From positions 434,001 through 498,000 of the forward strand of contig NC_014655.1 of NCBI RefSeq assembly GCF_000166395.1: a stretch of DNA of 64,000 nt. The letters are read 5' to 3'. Each line of letters starts with the position of its first letter. Positions within the stretch are counted from its first letter, which is position 1. This document shows, one piece after another, positions 1-6,177 of this stretch. This DNA comes from Leadbetterella byssophila DSM 17132 (lineage in GTDB: Bacteria; Bacteroidota; Bacteroidia; Cytophagales; Spirosomataceae). Under the pieces are notes generated by a model. The model was not told the DNA's origin. It was given only the letters and a program-made list of their open reading frames with translations, and did no database searches. Made by a program: the position numbers and the translations under genes.

Positions 1-1
1 G

Positions 2-859
2 GAAAGGAGAGATTATACCATTCGGTTGTTTGAAATTCTAGCTAAACTTTTACCCGATTTTCTTGATAAAGGGGGAGTATCTACTTCACCCTTGTCCTAT
101 AGGTATTGGTGGAAGGACGAGGTAGCCCTGAAACAAGCAGTAGAACTTTCTACTCAGCATATTTTAGATGTAGTGGAGGCCTTGGTTAAAATCAAAGAAG
201 AGACCGGGAAAAGTCTTCATCTTGATATTGAGCCAGAGCCTGATGGTGTACTAGAAAACAGTGAAGAATTCATAGATTGGTACATGAATACTCTTATTCC
301 TAGTGCCTGCAAGAGGTGGGCAGGGGGAGAAGCGCTAGTGAAAGAACACGTGCAATTGTGCTTTGATATTTGCCATTTTGCTGTGGAATTTGAGGAGCCG
401 GAAGCGGCGGTGAGAAGATTAGGAGAATTAGGTATTAAAACAGGTAAGATACAGGTTAGTTCAGCGCTAAAGGTAGATTTAAAAACGCGGGCCGAAGAGA
501 AACTCGCGGTATTAAAGCGTTTTGATGAGCCGGTTTATTTGCATCAGGTGGTAGCCAAAAGGCTCGACGGTAGTTTTGAGTCCTTCCGTGATTTAGGGGA
601 GGCCTTTGAAGCTTATGAAAATTACAAATTCGAGGAGTGGCGTATACATTATCATGTGCCTCTGTTTGCAGATGAGTATTCTGAGCTTCAATCAACCCAA
701 GGAGAAATAATCAAAACCTTCCAAGTCCTGAAAGATACTAATTTTACAGATCAGCTCGAGATTGAAACTTATACCTGGGGAGTTCTTCCTCCAGCATTGC
801 AGGTTCCTTTGAATGATTCCATAATTAGAGAAATAGCATGGGTAAAAAGACAGTTGTAA
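2..859 (+). CDS. eboE: EboE-like TIM-barrel protein (5' partial)
   Basis: The frame is open from the first bases of the window, so the start lies outside; 285 residues are visible. The protein resembles EboE, the sugar-phosphate isomerase/xylose isomerase-like TIM-barrel member of the eboABCDEF cluster, which is linked to export of scytonemin or related metabolites. Visible barrel motifs are EPEPDG and FDICHFAVEFE, whose acidic and His residues would bind a metal, plus HYHVPLF near the C-terminus. It overlaps the next gene by 22 bp, as in ebo operons. The family call rests on motif memory and on the neighbour; the substrate is unknown. Confidence 0.75.
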   Translation, partial: ERRDYTIRLFEILAKLLPDFLDKGGVSTSPLSYRYWWKDEVALKQAVELSTQHILDVVEALVKIKEETGKSLHLDIEPEPDGVLENSEEFIDWYMNTLIPSACKRWAGGEALVKEHVQLCFDICHFAVEFEEPEAAVRRLGELGIKTGKIQVSSALKVDLKTRAEEKLAVLKRFDEPVYLHQVVAKRLDGSFESFRDLGEAFEAYENYKFEEWRIHYHVPLFADEYSELQSTQGEIIKTFQVLKDTNFTDQLEIETYTWGVLPPALQVPLNDSIIREIAWVKRQL

Positions 860-2208
860 TTGATATTGTAGGATTGAGCAAAAGTGTGATAGGAGAGCAC
901 ACACCTTTTATCAAGACTTTCATGGAAAAAAACTGTCATGCCACGGTAGAACCCGTGTTCCCAGCAGTAACCACTACGGCTCAATCTGTATATTTAACCG
1001 GAAAGCTACCGAGAGAACACGGGATTGTAGGGAACGGATGGTTTGACAGGAAGGAGAATGAGGTGAAGTTTTGGAAGCAATCTAACGGACTGGTAGAAGC
1101 GGAGAAAATCTGGGAAAGAGCCAAGTTAATTGATCCAGATTTTACATGCTCCGTCATGTTTTGGTGGTACAATATGTATTTGAGTGCCGATTATTCTGTT
1201 ACCCCTAGGCCGCAGTATCATTCAGATGGTTTGAAATTGCCGGATTGTTATTCTTTTCCACCAGAACTGAGAGATGAGTTGCAGGATAGGATAGGAACAT
1301 TTCCCCTGTTTCATTTTTGGGGGCCAAATGCTGATATTAGATCTTCCAGATGGATAGCAGATGCCTCTTTGTATGTGGATCAAAAATTTGATCCCACGCT
1401 TACTTTAATCTATTTACCACACTTAGATTATGGTTTGCAGAAGTTCGGTCCGGACTTAGCTAAGATTTCTAAGGAGCTTAGAGAAGTGGATCAGTTGGTA
1501 GAAGAGCTGGTAAATTATTATCAAAAGAAAGGTGCTCATATCGTTTTACTATCTGAGTACGGAATTAATCCGGTATCCAGACCTATACATATCAACAGAA
1601 TTCTGAGAACTGAGGGGTATATCAAGGTTCGCCTTGAGAGCGGCAGGGAACTATTGGATGCAGGAGCATCAGATGCATTTTCAGTGTCTGATCATCAGGT
1701 GGCACATATTTATATCAAAGATCAAAGGAAAAAGGAGGAGCTAAGGGGACTTTTTGAAAAGATAGATGGGGTGGCGCAAGTCTTGGATTCTAAGGAAAAG
1801 GAGGAAATGGGTCTTGATCATGAGCGTGCAGGAGATTTGGTGTTGATGGCGGATACAGATGCATGGTTTACATACTATTACTGGTTAGAGGACGGTAAAG
1901 CTCCGGATTTTGCTAGGTCTGTAGAAATTCATAAAAAGCCGGGTTATGATCCTGCTGAGATGTTTTTGGATCCGCACCAACCTTTGGTAAAATTAAAGGC
2001 AGCATATAAACTAATCAGGAAAAAGCTGGGTTTCAGGTACCGAATGGATGTGATAGGTTTAGACGCCACAGTGGTGAAAGGGTCTCATGGAGCCATTCAT
2101 GCCGGCGAGCAGTTTGATCCTGTATTTATTTCTGATTTTCCGATAGCTGAACGCAGATTAAAATGCACCCAGGTATATGATAAGATTTGGGCAACTTTAG
2201 CATTATAA
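838..2208 (+). CDS. eboF: EboF-like alkaline phosphatase/nucleotide pyrophosphatase
   Basis: A 456-residue type I phosphodiesterase/nucleotide pyrophosphatase-like protein. An N-terminal strand with an acidic metal ligand (VVIDIVGL) is followed by the nucleophile region FPAVTTTAQSVYLTG and PREHGIVGN, then SEYGI and HGAIH near the C-terminus where the family keeps its metal ligands. The start overlaps the end of eboE, so the two are probably co-translated. In ebo clusters this is the last gene, and here a strong terminator follows. Its reaction in the pathway is not established. Confidence 0.75.
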   Translation: MGKKTVVIDIVGLSKSVIGEHTPFIKTFMEKNCHATVEPVFPAVTTTAQSVYLTGKLPREHGIVGNGWFDRKENEVKFWKQSNGLVEAEKIWERAKLIDPDFTCSVMFWWYNMYLSADYSVTPRPQYHSDGLKLPDCYSFPPELRDELQDRIGTFPLFHFWGPNADIRSSRWIADASLYVDQKFDPTLTLIYLPHLDYGLQKFGPDLAKISKELREVDQLVEELVNYYQKKGAHIVLLSEYGINPVSRPIHINRILRTEGYIKVRLESGRELLDAGASDAFSVSDHQVAHIYIKDQRKKEELRGLFEKIDGVAQVLDSKEKEEMGLDHERAGDLVLMADTDAWFTYYYWLEDGKAPDFARSVEIHKKPGYDPAEMFLDPHQPLVKLKAAYKLIRKKLGFRYRMDVIGLDATVVKGSHGAIHAGEQFDPVFISDFPIAERRLKCTQVYDKIWATLAL

Positions 2209-2393
2209 TTTCAAGAGGTGAATAATCTTGTACGAATGAGCGATTGACTATTTTGGGTTATAAAGGTAGAATCAGTGAAATGATTATCAAGCGATTGTGC
2301 ATTCAAAACCCAATGCTAAGTTTGCAAGATTTTAAGCTTGGAAAGATTGCAATAGAGATAGTAATGGGCTGTGCAAGTTAAGAAAAATTAGAG

Positions 2394-2427
2394 CCCCAGA
2401 ATCGACAGAATTCTGGGGTAATTTTTT
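2394..2427. terminator. Bidirectional rho-independent terminator
   Basis: A perfect 9-bp stem, CCCCAGAAT with ATTCTGGGG, has a 7-base loop and is followed by TAATTTTTT. Read on the other strand it is followed by a weaker T-rich tract. It lies between the convergent eboF and NTF2-like genes and can end both. The rest of 2209-2454 shows no gene. Confidence 0.85.
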
Positions 2428-2454
2428 ACTTGATAAGAACGGTGGAAAAGGTTT

Positions 2455-2859
2455 TTAGTTTTCTGAAGCAAGGTTCCAAAACTGATCTTCCTGCTCAATA
2501 TGCTCTGAGAATAACCATACTTCCGTTATCTTGCCGTTTTCCACTTTAAGAAGATCTATGCCCTTCATGGAAAGGGTTTTGTCCTTCTTTTCTGCTTTGA
2601 AGTGTATGGAGGCAGTTACTAGGTTATCGTTAGCGGTAAGATAATCTATTTGGTCAATGCTGAAGGATCCTTCGCTCCACTTCATGAGATTACCAAGATG
2701 TTGGAATACCTTTTCTTGTCCTTGATAGGTTCCAGATTGTACGCCTTGACCCGGTTGGTGCCAGATGACATCTTGGGATAAAAGTTCTGCTACTTTAGGG
2801 AAATTCCCTTGGGCTACCGCTTCAAAATAGGCGGAGACTAGTGCTAAGTTGTGTTCCAT
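2455..2859 (-). CDS. NTF2/SnoaL-like protein
   Basis: A 134-residue protein of the nuclear transport factor 2/SnoaL-like fold. It has the usual helical start (VSAYFEAVAQGNFPKVAELL), then DVIWHQPGQG, and a C-terminal sheet ending in a GKITEVWLF pattern typical of this family. Such proteins are small ligand-binding or isomerase-like proteins and the substrate cannot be told from sequence. It is divergent from the hxlR gene at 2975, a pairing that suggests HxlR control. A second NTF2-like/HxlR pair follows at 3490-4338. Confidence 0.75.
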   Translation of the reverse strand: MEHNLALVSAYFEAVAQGNFPKVAELLSQDVIWHQPGQGVQSGTYQGQEKVFQHLGNLMKWSEGSFSIDQIDYLTANDNLVTASIHFKAEKKDKTLSMKGIDLLKVENGKITEVWLFSEHIEQEDQFWNLASEN

Positions 2860-2899
2860 AAATGATTGTTTTTATACTGCAAAATTCGGAGGTAATAGT

Positions 2900-2937
2900 T
2901 ACTTTTGCAAGTACTTACCTTTTGGTATAGTACTATA
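2900..2937 (+). promoter_or_regulatory. Promoter and dyad between NTF2-like gene and hxlR
   Basis: The divergent intergenic region holds a TACTTTTG box (2900-2907), which fits the Bacteroidetes TAnnTTTG promoter element. Just beyond it lies an imperfect dyad, GTACTTACC TTTT GGTATAGTAC (2911-2933), overlapping a perfect 12-bp palindrome TATAGTACTATA (2926-2937). HxlR proteins are dimers that bind such dyads, so this is a candidate operator for autoregulation and for control of the divergent gene. That role is inference. Confidence 0.45.
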
Positions 2938-2974
2938 GTTTTTTCGGAATAGTTTGATAATCAGAGCTAAAGAA

Positions 2975-3307
2975 ATGAAAATAAATATTTCAGACGAGAA
3001 TTGTCCCTTGAGGAGGACACTGGAATTGATCAGTGGGAAGTGGACACTTTTGATCATCTATCAGATCAATGAGAGGGTGGTCAGGTACGGGGAGTTAAAG
3101 CGGAATATAGTAGGGATCAGTGAGAAGATATTGATCAGTCAATTGAAGTTCTTAGTGGAAAAGGGTTTAGTCCAAAGGACGGTATACCCAGAGATTCCTC
3201 CAAAGGTAGAATATACCTTGACGGAAGTGGGGAAGGAGCTTTTACCCATAGTCTATTCCATTATAGATTTTGGTTTGGAACATGTATTGGGAGGGAAGAA
3301 GGATTAG
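2975..3307 (+). CDS. HxlR-family transcriptional regulator
   Basis: A winged-helix regulator of 110 residues when started at the ATG at 2975; an upstream TTG at 2954 adds only seven residues. It carries the HxlR hallmarks: CPLRRTLELISGKWTLLII at the N-terminus, a Cys that is redox-sensitive in some relatives, YGELKRNIVGISEKIL as the recognition region, and the wing PPKVEYTLTEVGKEL. It probably controls the divergent NTF2-like gene. The effector is unknown. Confidence 0.85.
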   Translation: MKINISDENCPLRRTLELISGKWTLLIIYQINERVVRYGELKRNIVGISEKILISQLKFLVEKGLVQRTVYPEIPPKVEYTLTEVGKELLPIVYSIIDFGLEHVLGGKKD

Positions 3308-3404
3308 GTAAAAAATATTTGGAAATGTCCAGAATTTTTTGTAACTTTCTATAAGGGATGATATGCGGAAAAACTTTTCTCGTGCTTATTAATCCTTTAG
3401 AATT

Positions 3405-3436
3405 ATAGAAAAAGCCTGCAGATCTTTCTACAGGCT
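3405..3436 (-). terminator. Rho-independent terminator of the second NTF2-like gene
   Basis: On the minus strand AGCCTG pairs with CAGGCT (3431-3436 and 3413-3418), followed by TTTTTC. It lies 50-80 bases past the stop of the NTF2-like gene that ends at 3490. Confidence 0.65.
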
Positions 3437-3489
3437 AGTGGTTAGGGGCAAAAGATAATGATGCTGCGGGTGGATTTGGTAGCGATCTC

Positions 3490-3873
3490 CTACATGCCAC
3501 CATATTCTTCAGGTGCTGCGGAAGTGGCAAATTCTTCCATTCGGGTGATCTTTTGATCTTTTACGGTATAGATCTGTACCCAAGTATTTTTCAGGTCAGC
3601 CCCATCTTTTTTAAAATGTTCTTTCCCCAGTACTACTATCTTGTTTTCTGTTTCTATGTATTCGTCTCTTTGGAAATAGATGATCTCAAAGGCATTGAGG
3701 TTGAAAGAGAAGAAACCTCTGGCTCCATCTGTGCCTTTGAATTTGGCTGCGGGCATCTTTTGGGTGCCGTGATAGATCAGTGTGGCGTCTTCGCTAAACG
3801 TGTTTACAATTCGTTCCAGGTCCTTTGCTTCAAAGGCGGAAAACATTTCATCTACTACAGTTCTTGCGCTCAT
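3490..3873 (-). CDS. NTF2/SnoaL-like protein
   Basis: A 127-residue NTF2/SnoaL-like protein. It starts VVDEMFSAFEAKDLERIVNTF, then DATLIYHGTQKMPAAKFKG, and has strands ending IYTVKDQKITRMEEF. The layout repeats that of 2455-3307: an NTF2-like gene transcribed away from a downstream hxlR gene. The two NTF2-like proteins are clearly different in sequence, so this is not a recent duplication. Function beyond the fold is unknown. Confidence 0.75.
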   Translation of the reverse strand: MSARTVVDEMFSAFEAKDLERIVNTFSEDATLIYHGTQKMPAAKFKGTDGARGFFSFNLNAFEIIYFQRDEYIETENKIVVLGKEHFKKDGADLKNTWVQIYTVKDQKITRMEEFATSAAPEEYGGM

Positions 3874-3990
3874 TGTGTTTGAATTTTAATGTCCAAAAGT
3901 AGGGGTGTTTTCGTGCATTTATGGCATTACTTCCCTTTAGGAAAGTGCTATAATTCAGTATACTTAAGAGCGGATTCTTATATTTGTAGT

Positions 3991-4338
3991 ATGGAATTTT
4001 GTCATTTTAGAAAGAGCTCGGTAAAGGACGGAATGGATCTTTTAAGCGGGAAATGGAAGATCCACATCATAGGCACACTGCTTTATGGAGGGAAGATGCG
4101 ATTTATGGATTTGCAGAGGGAGGTGAAGGGCATAGGAGCAAAGATGCTTTCGAAGGAATTGCAAGACCTGGAAGCGAATCAACTGCTCATTAGGACCGTG
4201 GTTTCCAGTAAACCTATTACCGTGGAGTATGAATTGAGCGAGTTTGGTAGATCATTAGAACCGGTCATAGATGCCATTGCAGAGTGGGGCATGAAGTACC
4301 GATCAGTTATGATGGACCGAGAGATTCCCCACCCCTAG
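3991..4338 (+). CDS. HxlR-family transcriptional regulator
   Basis: A 115-residue HxlR regulator taken from the ATG at 3991; a longer frame from 3889 lacks a credible start. It shows MDLLSGKWKIHIIGTLL, the helix-turn-helix MRFMDLQREVKGIGAKMLSK, and a wing around VEYELSEFGRSL. A TATATTTG promoter element (3979-3986) ends only five bases before the ATG, so the mRNA may be almost leaderless. Its last 115 bases are duplicated at 14877-14991, which marks the island boundary. Confidence 0.85.
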   Translation: MEFCHFRKSSVKDGMDLLSGKWKIHIIGTLLYGGKMRFMDLQREVKGIGAKMLSKELQDLEANQLLIRTVVSSKPITVEYELSEFGRSLEPVIDAIAEWGMKYRSVMMDREIPHP

Positions 4339-4690
4339 GGTCGAATGGCAATTCCACCAAATCCCCGACGATCAAATCCCCCGCCACCCGTAGGGTTGAA
4401 TGGCAATTCGACCGAATCCCCGACGATCAAATCCCCCGCCACCCGTAGGGATGAATTGCCATTCGACCTAACATATCCGGTTCATTTGACGAATAGAGGA
4501 AGGGATTCGCTAACGGCGTTATTTCTATGAAAATTATGGCATTTGATGATTTTGAATAGTCTTATTTTCATTTTGTACGTATATAGAATTGGGGTGGATG
4601 GGGTAGCAAAATGTGGTGTGGTTTGTTTCAAGATGGAATAAAATGGGGAGCTTATAACACTTTAATATTTCCTTTTTTATAAATTTAGAA
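4224..4690. repeat. Island boundary repeat, left copy
   Basis: This block runs from inside the 3' end of hxlR, through palindromic tandem units, to the T-run near 4675. It recurs at 14877-15275 with one tandem unit fewer. The continuation of the block (4675-4821) recurs in inverted form at 22266-22414. Before the IS insertion and inversion the second copy must have been contiguous and about as long as this one. No gene of its own is seen; the 61-codon frame at 4345-4530 is only the tandem repeat read in frame. Confidence 0.85.
4328..4475. repeat. Tandem 56-bp palindromic units (about 2.6 copies)
   Basis: The unit contains CCACCCGTAGGG and the near-palindrome GGTTGAATGGCAATTCGACC, followed by a spacer with CCCCGACGATCAAAT. 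The last unit carries the palindrome in the flipped form GAATTGCCATTCGACC. It begins at the hxlR stop codon, so it may also fold at the 3' end of that mRNA. Confidence 0.8.
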
Positions 4691-4727
4691 AAAATAAAAG
4701 GCTGATGATTAGCTTAGTTGCACACTT

Positions 4728-4765
4728 CGACAAGCTCAGTGCAGGTCGACAAGCTCAGTGCAGGA
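4728..4765. repeat. Two tandem 19-bp units with CGACAAGCTCAGTGCAG
   Basis: Two adjacent 19-bp units each contain CGACAAGCTCAGTGCAG. The inverted counterpart (CTGCACTGAGCTTGTCG) is at 22330-22372 next to the other half-site. The motif resembles a short repeat common in many bacterial genomes. It forms the outer edge of the palindromic half-site at 4764-4821. Confidence 0.7.
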
Positions 4766-4821
4766 ATTGAAAGTTTTGGCTTTCCACTCCGCCACTATTG
4801 CCAATAGGCGGACCGTTATGC
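4764..4821. repeat. attC-like right half-site at left edge of island
   Basis: This is the right arm of the cassette palindrome: GAATTGAAAG, then CCGCCACTATTGCCAATA, ending in GTTATGC. The matching left arm is absent on its left side. A left arm that could pair with it (GGTTTGGCGTAATGGCGG) is at the right edge of the island, 31122-31141. Confidence 0.6.
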
Positions 4822-4863
4822 ACAAGTGTAAATCGACAACCACCTATTAGCAAACAAACGACA

Positions 4864-5634
4864 ATGCCAATTCAACATAAATTCTATCAGACAAATTTTG
4901 GAAATGGTTTTGAAACTCACAATGCCATTTTTGACATAACTCCTTATAAGCCTGAAGTAATGATTGTTGGGACTTTTAATCCCGACACACCTAATGCAAA
5001 TTTTGCTGATTTCTTTTATGGCAGAAACTTTTTTTGGACAGCTTTTAAGAATTTGTTTATTCACAACGCAGTTGTAATTCTAAACAGAAGAATGCCGCCA
5101 AACGGTATTCCACCTGCTATACTCAACCCGACATTACAAGAGATATTTCAGCTATGTTTAAGATTAAAACTGACATTCTCCGACTTAGTTCTTGAGGTCC
5201 TACATAACAACAATCCAAATTACCAATTGCTTCCAAATGATAATGTGATTTTCAATGGAGTGGAATATAATTTAATACAAGACGGACAGAACGGAAATGT
5301 CGGCGGCTTGCAACAACTAAACGCATTAGGACAAGTTATTTGGAATACACAAAATATAATAAACTACTTATGCGACAATCCACAAATCAAGGCAATTTAT
5401 TTCACAAGACGACCGACAGGTATTTGGGCTGCTCAATGGAACTTAATCGTTAATCATCATTGTATGGCAGGGCGATTTTTGACAAATATTTTTTCACCAT
5501 CTGGACAAGGTTTGGCAGGAAATCCAAGAATGAATGCCCTTTTACATCATTGGGTTCATAATAATAATCCAAACTTTGGACAACTTGATAACAATTGGCT
5601 ATTAAACAATGGTGTTAACCTTAACAATTTTTAA
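4864..5634 (+). CDS. Uracil-DNA-glycosylase-superfamily-like protein
   Basis: A 256-residue protein starting at the ATG at 4864. Near the N-terminus it has MIVGTFNPDTPN followed by FFYGRNFFW. This spacing (GTFNP, then a tyrosine-rich loop, then N-FW) is typical of the uracil-DNA glycosylase superfamily. The C-terminal part is rich in Asn and His (HHWVHNNNPN). It is the first cassette of the island, with half-site 4764-4821 before it and a full palindromic site 22 bases after it. Whether it acts on DNA is not known. Confidence 0.55.
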   Translation: MPIQHKFYQTNFGNGFETHNAIFDITPYKPEVMIVGTFNPDTPNANFADFFYGRNFFWTAFKNLFIHNAVVILNRRMPPNGIPPAILNPTLQEIFQLCLRLKLTFSDLVLEVLHNNNPNYQLLPNDNVIFNGVEYNLIQDGQNGNVGGLQQLNALGQVIWNTQNIINYLCDNPQIKAIYFTRRPTGIWAAQWNLIVNHHCMAGRFLTNIFSPSGQGLAGNPRMNALLHHWVHNNNPNFGQLDNNWLLNNGVNLNNF

Positions 5635-5655
5635 AATGACTATAAGAACACCTGT

Positions 5656-5782
5656 GCATAACATCGTATTGGCAATAGTGGGGCTGACAGTTGTAAACTC
5701 AACATTTGTATTTCTATTGGGCATTAGTGCAAATGTTGGAATGACGTTTTTCAAATGCCCCACCATCGCCAATATGTAAAAC
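5656..5782. repeat. attC-like palindromic site
   Basis: A 127-bp site starting with GCATAAC. Its arms TATTGGCAATAGTGGGGC (5667-5684) and GCCCCACCATCGCCAATA (5757-5774) pair at 16 of 18 positions. It follows the stop of the UDG-like gene closely, as an attC site follows a cassette gene. The right end (TGTAAAAC) is a poor match to the GTT core of the other sites. Confidence 0.6.
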
Positions 5783-5878
5783 TTTAGCACTCAATCTAAA
5801 AGACCGACACGACCGACAATTAACGAACAGAAAATTGACAGATAAAATGACAACCCTTCGCAAAATTAAAAGAGCAGC

Positions 5879-5903
5879 ATCCCAACGCTCACAGCCAACG
5901 CAC
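5879..5903. repeat. Second-family motif left of the kinase-methylase operon
   Basis: CCAACGCTCACAGCCA followed by ACGCACC. The same words (GCCAACGCA, ACAGCCA) occur at 12151-12235 and at 30863-30890, in each case at the edge of a restriction/methylation module. The rest of 5783-5963 holds no gene; it includes a TATCTTTG promoter box at 5939-5946. Confidence 0.4.
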
Positions 5904-5963
5904 CAACCGAAAGACGAATTAGTTTCACATAAAATCAATATCTTTGCACCGAATGCAATTTAG

Positions 5964-6173
5964 ATGAGTCGAAAAGCAATAAATAGAATAAAGGTAGTAC
6001 TGGTTGAGAAGAACCTAAGCAGTAAATGGCTTGCGGAACAACTTGGTAAAAACGAAGCAACAATTTCTAGGTGGTGCACTAATGACGTACAACCTACTTT
6101 GAATACATTAGCTTCAATTGCTGAATTACTTGGTGTTCAGATTACTGACTTGATAAACAACGAACAGAAATAA
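5964..6173 (+). CDS. XRE-family helix-turn-helix regulator
   Basis: A 69-residue Cro/C1-type DNA-binding protein that is little more than the HTH: VLVEKNLSSKWLAEQLGKNE, TISRWCTNDVQPT, then LASIAELLGVQITDLI. A TATCTTTG promoter box ends 17 bases before the ATG. The gene ends 4 bases before the kinase gene, so the five genes to 12150 look like one operon and this is its probable repressor. A control protein of this kind is common in restriction-modification operons. Confidence 0.85.
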   Translation: MSRKAINRIKVVLVEKNLSSKWLAEQLGKNEATISRWCTNDVQPTLNTLASIAELLGVQITDLINNEQK

Positions 6174-6177
6174 ATAA

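Noticed and set aside
2954..2974. TTG start for the first hxlR gene
   Set aside because: The ATG at 2975 is closer to the usual HxlR N-terminus.
3553..3882. A 109-codon frame on the plus strand over the NTF2-like gene
   Set aside because: It is the mirror of a clear minus-strand family protein.
3889..3990. Longer N-terminus of the second hxlR gene
   Set aside because: The extra residues are not HxlR-like and a promoter box lies inside them.
4345..4530. A 61-codon frame in the tandem units (and 14937-15128)
   Set aside because: It is the palindromic repeat read in frame, Pro/Asn-rich, without a ribosome site. The two copies differ by whole units.
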